Positions 44,907-54,673 of a stretch of 64,000 nucleotides of DNA are shown one piece after another; position 1 is the stretch's first letter, and the number at the start of each line of letters is the position of its first letter. Under the pieces are notes generated by a model. The model saw nothing but the letters and a program-made list of their open reading frames with translations. It did not search any database and was not told the DNA's origin. Both the position numbers and the translations under genes were made by a program. The DNA comes from Coptis chinensis. Lineage: Eukaryota > Streptophyta > Magnoliopsida > Ranunculales > Ranunculaceae. Location: NCBI GenBank assembly GCA_015680905.1, contig CM027381.1, forward strand, positions 84,531,501 to 84,595,500. The letters run 5' to 3'.

Positions 44907-45665
44907 ATGGCTCCCAAAATGTCAAATGCAAGGTTTGAAGTAGAAAAGTTTAATGGGAAGAATAACTTTGGGATTTGGCAAGTCCAAGTAAAGGACATCC
45001 TCATCCAACAAGGTTTGCACAAGGCTTTAAAGGGGATTAATTAAATCTAAAGTGGCGAGTATGAGTGAGGATGATTAGGAAGAGTTCGACCCACAGGCTT
45101 GTTCATCAATTCTGGTTGTGTCTTGCAAATGAGGTTATGTATAATGTGATGGGAGAAAATACCGCTGCCGGTTCTCCCAATACCGCTGCCGGTATTTGGC
45201 TCAAGCTAGAATCTATGTATATGATCAAGAGCATGACGACCAAAATATACCTTAAAATGTATCTTTATCAGTAGATGATGGTGGATGGTTCAACGATGCA
45301 AGAGCACGTTAGTGAGTTCCGTCGACGCCTAGCGGATTATTTGAATGTTGGCATGAAGATGGATGATGAGGATCAAGCGGCATGTTTAATATTCTTTTTG
45401 CCCGAAAGCTATGAGCATCTAATGACTACCTTTATTAATAGAAGATGTTGATCTTGATGAAATTCAAAGTGTGCTTCTTTCTTATGAGTTGATGAAGAAG
45501 ACATGAGTTGAGAATAGCATTGATGTAGGACAAGGGCTAGTGGCAAGAGGAAGGTCATATGAACAGATTTCTACAAGCAATGAGAGGTCTAGGTCCAAGT
45601 CTAAGAAGTTGTTTAAACATGTGAAGTGCTACAATTGGATGAAAAGGGACATTACAAACAAGTAA
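44907..45665 (+). pseudogene. copia gag remnant (UBN2-type)
   Basis: It starts MAPKMSNARFEVEKFNGKNN; FGIWQVQVKDILIQQGLHKAL is typical of copia gag. After a stop and frame change, LANEVMYNVM, GIWLKLESMYMIKSMTTKIY and EHVSEFRRRLADYLN follow. The expected zinc knuckle near 45620 has lost residues. A 21-bp unit (AATACCGCTGCCGGTTCTCCC) is duplicated at 45158-45195. Several stops make it non-functional. Confidence 0.75.
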
Positions 45666-46142
45666 TTGTCCTCACCAAAAAAGATAACAAGAACAATGGT
45701 AAAGAAGAAAGGTAAGGCTAAAGTTGAGGCAAGTTTTGCTTCCGCTCGAAGGGGCGATGTGAGTCTTTGTGTGTCCACACAAGACTATATGGCCGAAAGG
45801 TGGATTCTTGATTCCGGATGTTCCTACCATATGTGCTCGAATAGAAAGTGGTTTACTTCTTATGAGAGCATTGATGGTGGTTCCGTTTTGATGGGTAATG
45901 ACGTTGCTTGTAAGACGGTAGGAATTGGAACTATACGGGTCAAGATGCATGATGGTATAGTGAGGACTTTAACCGATGTGAGGCATGTTCCTGAGCTAAA
46001 GAAAAATCTTATTTCTCTTAGTACCTTAGATTTCAAAAGCCACAAGTTTGTGGGGGAAGGTGGAGTCCTAAAGATTGTTAGTGGCTCTTTAGTTGTTATT
46101 AAAGGGTCAAAGACATGGAACCTTGTATACTTTGATGGGTAG
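45666..46142 (+). pseudogene. copia protease region, open copy
   Basis: It is a 158-codon open stretch with the aspartic protease signature WILDSGCSYHMC and VRHVPELKKNLISLSTL, normal for copia protease up to the region before the integrase. It is cut off from the integrase by the insert that starts near 46161. A second, much decayed copy lies after the insert (49541-49930). Confidence 0.8.
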
Positions 46143-46160
46143 TATTGATGATAGGCAAAC

Positions 46161-49100
46161 TGTAGTTAACTGCTTGTATTTTTTTAAATAATATTTTTTT
46201 CTATTTAATAAATTAATTAAATTATTTATTTTTAAAAATTCGTCGGACCGGACTCGGGATACGTGGGCCTGATTTTTGGGCCCGAGTCGGTGTTGGGCTT
46301 GGGTTTCGGACCCAAGTATATAAACACTTTTTTCTAGAAAATAGGTTCCCGGATAATAGAATAATTAAAAATGGAGGCCCAGAAAAGCCGGTTTCTTTGG
46401 ATAATTTAATCGGGCTTAGGAGGATTCGTCCGAGTTGTTATTATAATAGATAAAGTAGTTAGTTTCTAAAATACCGGTATCTGATAATAGTTCTTGCTTT
46501 CATCATTCTTCGTCATATCGCGTTAATTATTAATCCGGTTAATTAGTAGGTTATTGTTTTGGTTATCTTTTGATACACAAGATTTATGGGGCTATTTGAT
46601 GTTGAACTATGTAACTATGCATGTGAGCATCAATGGCGCCAAATCGACAAGATATCAAAAATTACCACTTTTGAACCTTTTTTGTTGTTGTTTATGTTTG
46701 AGTGTGTTTATTTGGGTTTGATATGTGGGTATTGTTGGAAGTCATAAAACGTCGATGCATACCGGTAATGGAGGCGTGAAATATGAACCGCTATACTGAT
46801 TTCGGGATGGGTGATTAGGAAGTGTGGGGTTTCGGTTTTGACGATGGAATGAGTGGGCTGTTAAAGCTTTGAACATAGCGCAATGGCTTTTAGCCGATCA
46901 AAGAAATCGTTTTTATGTTTTGATTGTTTGGTTGTTTGTTTTGGGTATGGTGGGTTGGGAGTTTGATGAATGGTGGTAGTGGGGTGATGGTGGACTTGAG
47001 ATTTGGGTTGTGTGAAGTTTGAACGCGATGTATTAATGGCGGTCGAGATCTGATTTTGGGGAGTGATCTCCGGCAATACATAAAAATGTGAAAAGTGTGT
47101 TCATTAAAGGTTGTTGATTTTTCGATGAGGAATGGAACGGATGTGATGAGGAAGTGAGGGTGGTGGCGGATTTTGGTGGTTTTGGAGGAGAAATTTGGAG
47201 AAGACGACTGCTTAAAGAAATCGAATTGGGCACTGGTGATGTTCCTTGGGCGATTTGTTTTGTTGTTGGGCCCGATTCTATTTTAGTTTGGTTGGGCGGT
47301 TTTTAGTTAAGTTGTTTTGGGCGGATTAGATGTTTTGTTTGGGCCCGATTTAATTAAGTTTGGGACCGATTTAATATTAGTCCTCCATATGCTTCATTTG
47401 TATTTTTTGGAGGGGTTTAATTAAGTTTTGTTTGGGCCTTCTCCAATTAGTTTTGGGCGATTTTTAAAGTTTTTGGGCCCGTATCTAATATTGGTCATAA
47501 CCATCCATTGGACTTAAAAATAGATCTAATCTTATCGTGAAAATAAATAAGTGGACTTTTTAGACTTTCGGGTTTTAAGGTTTTAAAGTTGAATGATTAA
47601 TTCCGAACCATGACCTTAGCCATGGGAGCCCATGAAACATGCACTTTTTGACTTTAGCCATAAACCATGGTTATGACCCTAAACAAGAACACCTAAAACC
47701 AATGTTTGACTTTGAACAATATATAAAATTAGATGACCATGGACGTGTTGATTTTGGACGTTGACCATGATGTGTTGACTTTGACCATGATGGCTTGACT
47801 TTGATTTTGATCATGATGTGTTGACTTTTTCTCTCATGATGGGTTGACTTTGATTTTGACCATGATGTGTTGACTTTGACAATGATGTGTTGACTTTGAC
47901 TTTGACCATGATGGGTTGACTTTGGCTTTGACCATGATGTGTTGACTTTTTTAACATGATGGGTTGACTTTGATTTTTTGATGTGTTGACTTTGACCATG
48001 ATGTGTTGACTTTGACCATGATGTGTTGACTTTGGCTTTGGCCGAATCACGAATTCATTGACTTTGACCGTTGACCGTGAATGTTGACTTTTCTAGTTTT
48101 TCACATATTGAGACTATATGGACAAATATAATAATAAAACGCGTTCTATATTATATAACTTGGTTGGTCATTATCTAATTTAGATTTGACGCGAGAAGTT
48201 GTGTAAAAGCATATATATATATTGGGCTTTGATTGTAGGCTTGGATGTGTTTATTTGTGATTAATTATTTTGTGTATATTATATGGACACATATAATAAT
48301 AAAATGCCGTGGAAGCTAGTATATATGTGGTTGTCAATATCTAAAGAAAGATTTGACCTTGATGTTATGTGGTTTGACATGGACGATATTGAGATGTTAG
48401 GAGATATTATATTCCTAATACGTTATAATAAAAATGTATTGCGATACGTTGAAGCATTGTGACATAATATAATATGTTTGATAGTTATATTAACGCAATA
48501 TCATGGAAAATGTATATACACTCCATTATTTTATATAAAATTCTGCTAATATAAATTGGTGAATATTTGCCCACCTGACTTGTGGTGTAGTGCAATAATA
48601 TATTGCAAGTGAAAAGATGAAAATGGTTTATGAGGTAAGAATAATATTTCTATGTATTGTGGCTTAGTGCAATAAGGTAATTGACTCATCCACGCGGTAT
48701 AGTAGAAATGCTTATGAGTCATAAACGATGACACTGAATAAATTACGAATCGAAAATCCTAGAACCCCGACTACCACAACTCATTCATTGCCTTGTGTGG
48801 GCTTATGTGATATGATTAATGACCCATGTGTTGGGTGTATATATAAGATGTGATTGACCCATGTGTTGGGCAATATGAGTAGCGGTAATAGTGGCTTGAT
48901 ATATTCCGTGTAAAAATATAGAATGGCGATGATGCAAAATATTTTATGCCGAATAGTTATCGCTTACATAGATTTGGATGGTTGAGGATTTACGAGTCGC
49001 GCATCCCGTGAGTTGGTTACGCCCGGAGTGGCTCATTATGTAATGGGAGGCATGTGGATGTACATGATGTTCGGCATGTTTAATATTTGTGGTAGCCAGG

Positions 49101-49516
49101 AAACTAGGTAAGACATAGATATGACGGGATTTTATTAACACGAAAGATGTTGATCTTGAAATAATCTAATTATGGTAATATGTTTGGTTGGTTATTTGTT
49201 TAGTTAGAACCTAAGAAGACATCGATGGAGGAACTACATGCCTTATTTATTATGTGTATAGTTTGTTGTGTGGTTAGTGGGAAGTTAAAAGCCTTTCACA
49301 AGGAACTACTACCGCCTTTAAATTATTATTCTTAAAGATGTTGTTTTAGTCATTGAAAGTTAAATTCGCCTCGATGAGGAACTACCGTCCTAGATTATTG
49401 AACTTAAGGATGTTGTATTAGTCATTAAAAGTTAAAAAAGGTATGGAGGAACTAAGTCTATGGATTGTGTATGTATATGTATATTATATGTTGTATTTTA
49501 GTCTTTGTTTGTCACA
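46161..49516 (+). mobile_element. Insert resembling a long solo LTR
   Basis: Its start (TGTAGTTAACTGCTTGTATT, then TTCGTCGGACCGGACTCGGG and TATATAAACACTTTTT) matches the repeat at 62722-64000, which begins TGTAACGCCCGTATTTTT. Later blocks of GGGCCCGATT and GGGCGG also agree. A possible end is GTCACA at 49516, with near-matching flanks (CAAAC and CAAAA), so the right border is uncertain. No ORF of note; a minisatellite lies at 47761-48095 and diverged units built on GAGGAACTAC and AAAGATGTTGTTTTAGTCATT lie at 49310-49440. Confidence 0.5.
47761..48095. repeat. TTGAC-rich minisatellite (about 24 W-box cores)
   Basis: Irregular repeats based on TTGACTTTGACCATGATGTG. I count about 24 TTGAC(C/T) cores, all on +, in about 335 bp. 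TTGAC(C/T) is the core bound by plant WRKY factors. Confidence 0.88.
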
Positions 49517-49540
49517 CCAAAACTATTTTTATAATGTGGA

Positions 49541-49930
49541 TTCTTGATTTGCATGTTTGCTTATCCATATGTGTTCATTCAATGAACATAGTTTTAAGTT
49601 TTTGATGGTGGTTAGTGTTGAAGAAGTAATGGCGTTGCTTGTAAGGCATTAGCGTTAACATCTCCAATCATGCATTTGTTTTTCCCTTGAGGTGATATAG
49701 CTTTTCAGTCTAGACAATGTTTTTGTATTCTCATTTGTATATTTTAATTTCAAAGAGTTATTGAAAAGAGATTTATAACCTCTCTTAACCTTAGATTTTT
49801 GTAAGCCACAAGAGGACTTATGTATAATTGAAATTTTTATTGGTTTTTAATTATCCGCGATATTTTAAAACTATTTGGGTTTTGGGAGTGGAGAGACACC
49901 CTGGAGATCTTTGTCGGGGGACAAATAGGG
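49541..49930 (+). repeat. Decayed second copy of the copia protease region
   Basis: GTGGATTCTTGATT, CCATATGTG, TTGATGGTGGTT, GCGTTGCTTGTAAGG and ACCTTAGATTT appear in the same order as at 45801-46030, but with much divergence and no open frame. It lies directly before the pre-integrase region. Confidence 0.65.
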
Positions 49931-49959
49931 AACCTTGTCTTTGATTTGAGTAGCGATGG

Positions 49960-50880
49960 GTGCATGTAGTGATGATTATGAGTGCACTAAGATATGGCAT
50001 ATGCGTCTAGGGCATATGAGTGAGTTGTGCAAGCGAGGGTTCTTAAAGGACTTGAAGAAGCCAAGTATGGGGTTCTGTGAGCATTGTGTCTATGGAAAGT
50101 AATGCAGAGTCAAGTTCAGTTCAAGAAAGCACACGACAACAGGCATTCTTGATTATGTGCGTACGGATATTTGGGGACCTCCAGAGTGGCTTCAAAAGGA
50201 TGTAACCGTTATTATGTCTCATTCATTGATGATCATACTCGCTATGTGTGGGTGTATATGATGAAAACAAAAGATGAAATGTTTGAGACATTTAAGAAGT
50301 GGAAGGCAAGGGTTAAGAATCGCACAGATAGAAAAGCGAAGACTCTACGGTCTGACAATGGTACTGAGTATACCTATGAGCCTTTCCAAGAGTTTTGTGC
50401 GCAACAGAAAATTGCCAGACATTGGACATTCAGGGGCACGCCTTAGCAGAATGGAATGGCAAAGAGGATGAATAGAACTTTGCTTGAAAGAGCTAGATGT
50501 TTGTTGTCTAATGCCAGTCTAGGCAAAGAGTATTGGGCAGATGCAGTGTTCATGACATGTTACCAGTTCTAACTATAGATTGCAAGACACCTTATGAGGT
50601 GTACGTGGTCAGGTAACCTAGCTGATTATAGTATTTTGTAAGTGTTTAGATCGACTGCTTACTACCATGTGAGGGAAAGCAAGCTAGATCCTAGAGCTAA
50701 TAAGGCCATATTCTTAGGCTTCGCAAATGGGATAAAGGGATACAGATTGTGGTGTCTAGAAGACCACAAGTTCTTGGTCAGCAGAGATGTTACCTTTGAT
50801 GAGACTTCCGTGTTATCTTTCAGTAAGCCGAAAAAAGCTGGCCGGCAGAATGGTGAGTCTATAGAAGTTTAAGCTACTGA
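49960..50880 (+). pseudogene. copia integrase with zinc-binding N-terminus
   Basis: The HHCC region is present (WHMRLGHMSELCKRG ... GFCEHCVYGK), then the catalytic core: VSFIDDHTRYVWVYMM (Asp) and TLRSDNGTEYTYEPF (Asp). The third acidic position reads AKRMNRTLLERAR where copia integrases have AERxNRT, so the catalytic Glu is Lys. Stops occur (TAA after the zinc region near 50100, TAG near 50445). The C-terminal part FLGFANGIKGYRLWCLE is recognisable to about 50872. Confidence 0.8.
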
Positions 50881-52140
50881 GCTTGAGTTGTCTGTTGCAG
50901 CAGATGACTAGTTGGTTCATGATGAGGTACTAGATCATGGAACCACGCAACAACAGGAATAAGAGCATGAGCATCCTCAACTTGTAGTGGCTGACCCTAG
51001 GCCAAAGAGACAAGTTAAAGAAGTGCACAAGTATGGGCACGAGAAGCCGATGAAACACTATGGTCAGGTGGATTTAATGGCATATGCACTGAATATTGAA
51101 GATGATGAGCTAGATAGCTTCAAGGAAGCTGGTAGAGATGCTCATTACAGAGATTGGTTGGTTGCTATGTAAGAAGAGATATAATCTCTTGATAAAAATC
51201 ACACATGGGACCTGGTTTTATTGCCAAAGGGCAAAAAGACTATCGGCAGTAAATGAGTGTTCAGAAAGAAAGAGGTCCTTCCCGAAATCGGTTACGGGTA
51301 CAAGGCAAGAGTGGTAGCAAAGGGTTTCTCACAGAAGAAAGGAGTCTACTACAATGAGGTATTTTCCCCGGTGGTCAAACATACTTCCATTCGTGTGTTA
51401 TTGAGTTTAGTTGCTCACTTCGACTTGGAGTTAGAGCAACTTGATGTGAAAACTGCTTTCTTGCATGGGGACTTGGAGGAAGAGATCTATATGAGACAAC
51501 TTGAGGGTTTTGTTGTTGCTAAGAAAGAAGATCATGTGTGCAAGTTGAATCGATCACTGTATGGTTTAAAGCATTCACCAAGGCAATGGTACAAGCACTT
51601 TGACACGTTCATGATGCAACATAAGTACACCCAAAGTAAGTATGACTGTTGTGTTTACTTTCGTAGGCTTCGTGGTAATGACTTCATCTATCTCCTGCTT
51701 TATGTGGATGACATGCTTATTGCTTCCAAAAGTATGGTGGAGATAGACAAGTTGAAATCTCAACTTAGCTCTGAGTTTGAGATAAAAGACTTAGGTGGAG
51801 CCAAGAATATATTGGGCATGGAGATTGACAGAGATAGAAAGAAGCGACGGATAGTTGTATCTTAGAAGAAATACCTTCAAAAAGTAATTTCTCAATTTGG
51901 TATGGAGAATGCAAAGTTGGTTTCTACTCCTTTGGCTGGGCATTTTAGGCTTTCAACTAAGTTCTATCCTAGTTCGGTGAAGGAACAAAAGTATATGGCT
52001 CATATTCCTTATGCTAGTGCAGTAGGCAGTTTGATGTATGATATGGTGTGCACACGCCTAGACATTTCACAGATGGTTAGTGTTGTAAACAGGTATATGG
52101 CAAATCCTGGGAAGCAGCATTGGGAGGCAGTAAAATAGGT
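50881..52140 (+). pseudogene. copia reverse transcriptase
   Basis: After a hinge (50881-51180) the reverse transcriptase reads KARVVAKGFSQKKGVYYNEV, LEQLDVKTAFLHGDLEEEIY, SLYGLKHSPRQWYKHFD and LLLYVDDMLIAS with the YVDD active site intact. Stops: TGA near 51254, TAG near 51863 and TAG at 52136-52138. The sequence is most like the Tork lineage by eye. Confidence 0.88.
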
Positions 52141-52141
52141 A

Positions 52142-52654
52142 TTGAGGTACTTGAAGGGTACCTTGGATGTGGGATTAATTTATGGTGGAGGCACTTGTTA
52201 TGTTAATAGTTATGTGGATTCCGATTATGTTGGTGATCTAGATAGACGACAATTGACTACTGGTTATGTGTTTATGATGCATGGTGCACCGGTTAGTTGG
52301 AGGTCTATGCTACATGCTACAGTTGCTCTATCTACTACTGAGGTAGAGTATATGGCAGTGAAAGAGGCACTATGGCTTCGAGGTCTTCTGGATGATATGG
52401 GTATTGAGCATAACAGTGTTGCTTTGTATTGTGATAGTTAGAGTGCTATTCATTTGGCGAAGAACCAGGTTCATCATGCTTGGAGCAAGCATATTGATGT
52501 CCGTTATCACTTTGTACGGGATGTCGTTGAGGATGGTGATGTAGCACTTGAGAAAGTGGACACCCATGGCAATCCTGCTGATATGCTGACAAAGGTTGTC
52601 ACCGGAGTTAAGTTCCAACACTGTTTGGACTTGCTCCAAATCCTACATGTTTGA
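52142..52654 (+). pseudogene. copia RNase H
   Basis: SYVDSDYVGDLDRRQLTTGY (Asp), STTEVEYMAVKEALWL (Glu), LYCDS (Asp) followed by an in-frame TAG at 52439-52441, then SAIHLAKNQVHHAWSKHIDV and ADMLTKVV, the usual copia C-terminus. One stop interrupts an otherwise good domain. Confidence 0.88.
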
Positions 52655-52772
52655 AAGAGCCCTTTGTAGGCATGGACCTTCGGGGCAGTAGACGGCGAGT
52701 TCTGGGACTAGTACTTCTTGTTGGATGTGTTCGAGTTGGTTTTATGTGTTAAAACCTCACCGAGGTAGAGAG

Positions 52773-53370
52773 TGTAGAGAAAAAAGGAGTTTTTTCTCTT
52801 TTTGGCGAACAGGTTGTTAGGCGCGCCCGCGCTCTATGTATGCCTGGACAAGGGCGCGCCCGCGATCCTCTCTTTGGCGAACGAACAGGTTGTTAGGTGC
52901 GCGCACACTCGACTTTTGCCTGGCCAAGGCGCCATACCACCGTATTTTAGCCAGACTTTGACTGTTTTCGAAAATAGTATAAATATAAGTTTTTTTCTGT
53001 AAAAACTTAACCTAACCAAAACCAAGAAAGAGAGTGATTGTAAGAGAGCAATTCTTAGTGAGTTGAGTGTTCATTCTTTGTGAGTGAATTGAGAGCTCTT
53101 GTAATCTGTTACTCTGGACATCTAGTAAAGCTTGGAACTCACAGTGTGGATGTAGACAAATTGCCAAACCACGATATATTCTTGTCTTATGGTGTGTTCT
53201 CTTTTACATTAATTGTTTTACTTTTTATGCTTGTTTAATTAACATTGAGAAGTGTTGGGATAGTACTTGGAGGGTGTTGAAGTCTTGTGTAGAGAGAAAA
53301 ATCAATCCTTGTGTAGGGTTAATATATTTGTAGTGGATAACGTTGTTTCTGTAGTTGTTTACTCACAACA
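52773..53370 (+). repeat. copia 3' LTR with extra GC-rich unit
   Basis: 598 bp, 46 bp longer than the 5' LTR. The first 160-200 bp contain GGCGCGCC twice and a repeated GAACAGGTTGTTAGG block; the last 390 bp match the 5' LTR with roughly 25 differences. It ends CTCACAACA. Confidence 0.9.
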
Positions 53371-53375
53371 TAACA

Positions 53376-54393
53376 TTAATACCATCAAAGCTATCTGGAA
53401 AGCTCCTGTCACAGCCAATATACAAATGTTCCTATAAAAGCTATACCTAGGAATCCTTCCTACTGGGGATTTGCTAAGGAGAAGGGATATCAAAGGAGAG
53501 TTCTTGTCCTCTGTGTTGGATGGAGCAAGAGGATCGGACCCTATACATATCTTCTTCAAATGTGAATGGTCTAAGTCTGTTTGGTTTGCCTCCAACTTGG
53601 GGGGAAACTAGAAAAGTTGGGACACTACACTATAAGAGATTGGATTGGCCTACTAGTACAGTGGATCAAGGAGAAAGATCTAGGAATTGCAAAAAAAGGA
53701 AGTCTTGCTTTGCACTATTCTGCAAGGTATATGGGAGACAAGGAACAAGGCTAAGTTCGAAGGTAGCAACAGAGAAGGTTTGCTAAGGAGAATAGCAGCC
53801 CTTTGGACAAGATGTCTCAAAGCTTTTAAAGACAATCAGGGAGTAGGGAACGTTAGTTCCCAAATAAGACAACCTAGGATAAATAATACAAGTTCAGATA
53901 ATGGTTTATTTCCTGTTATAGAACTAGAAACTATAGTAATAAGTTAAGATTTGATGCTGCATTTGATAGGGGGACAAGAGATGTGGCAGCTGGAGCTCTG
54001 GCTTGGGACAATGAAGGCAACCTTAAGGGAGCAGCAACTAGGAGGTTCAGAGCAGTAGATGCTGAGGAGGCTGAGATGGTGGCCTTGGAGATTGCTGCGA
54101 AGCTGGCTAGAAGTATAGGACAGAGCTCAATTTTGTTAGAGGGTGATAGCATGTTAACAATTCAAAATGTTCAATACCCTTTGGAGCATAACTCTCATAA
54201 TTGGAGGCTAGAACCAATTAAGTTTATAATAGAGGATCTATGTAGGCCTCTTAATTTTTGTAAGTTCAGTTGGATCAACTGGAGGTACAATGGAGAGGCT
54301 CATGATTTGGTTCAATGGGCTTTCCGTGACCAGAAAGTGAGTCTGCTACCAAAACACCTCCTGGACAATAGTATTATTCCTTTAATGTTTTAA
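53376..54393 (+). pseudogene. LINE ORF2 fragment, zinc-binding region and RNase H
   Basis: It continues the LINE after the copia. The minus-looking order is false: read on +, it gives TIKAIWKAPVTANIQMFL, GILPTGDLLRRRDIKGE and HIFFKCEWSKSVWFAS (reverse-transcriptase zinc-binding type, with one Cys lost), then an RNase H-like domain from 53983: AAGALAWDNEGNLKGAATR, EAEMVALEIAAKLA, LLEGDSMLTIQNV and a divergent tail (GEAHDLVQWAF). Several stops and frame breaks occur before 53983. Confidence 0.7.
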
Positions 54394-54673
54394 TATATAA
54401 GAAATGTTGTTAGCTAAGAAAAAAAAATACCAAAAAAACCAAAAAAAAAAAAAAAAAAAACAACTTGATTGTAACACAGTCAGTGTCAGAGACGGTCACA
54501 CGTTGGGGTAAGTAGTTAGTTGTACTTTCCTTATTTTTAACTTGCCAAAAATAAGTGAACACGCGTGTACTGTTTGCTTTCGAAAGTGGATTCCTTGATG
54601 TTCTCGGGTAAGTTGTTCGACTCGGTTACGTTCAGGTCTCGCCTATATATTTAACTGTCCTGATCGTAGTACG

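Larger units (their letters stand above)
44213..53370 (+). mobile_element. Ty1/copia (Tork-like) retrotransposon, decayed
   Basis: Complete outline: LTRs at 44213-44764 and 52773-53370, target duplication TAACA (44208-44212 and 53371-53375), tRNA-Met primer binding site TGGTATCAGAGC, then gag, protease, integrase, reverse transcriptase and RNase H in copia order. A 3.4-kb LTR-like insert sits between protease and integrase. The coding parts have many stops. Confidence 0.92.
43757..54461 (+). mobile_element. 5'-truncated LINE split by a copia element
   Basis: Target duplication AACTTGATTGTAACA at 43742-43756 and 54462-54476 (15 bp, perfect), poly-A tail at about 54420-54461. LINE sequence is 43757-44212 plus 53376-54461, about 1.5 kb net. 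The two halves join at the copia target duplication TAACA. Confidence 0.9.

Noticed and set aside
47033-47233. Minus-strand Ser/Pro-rich ORF
   Set aside because: Lies in the non-coding LTR-like insert, no match to a known domain.
47811-48050. Minus-strand ORF rich in His-Gly-Gln-Ser repeats
   Set aside because: Translation of the TTGAC minisatellite, not a gene.
53359-53595. Minus-strand 78-codon ORF after the copia 3' LTR
   Set aside because: Antisense of the LINE zinc-binding region and crosses the LTR border.
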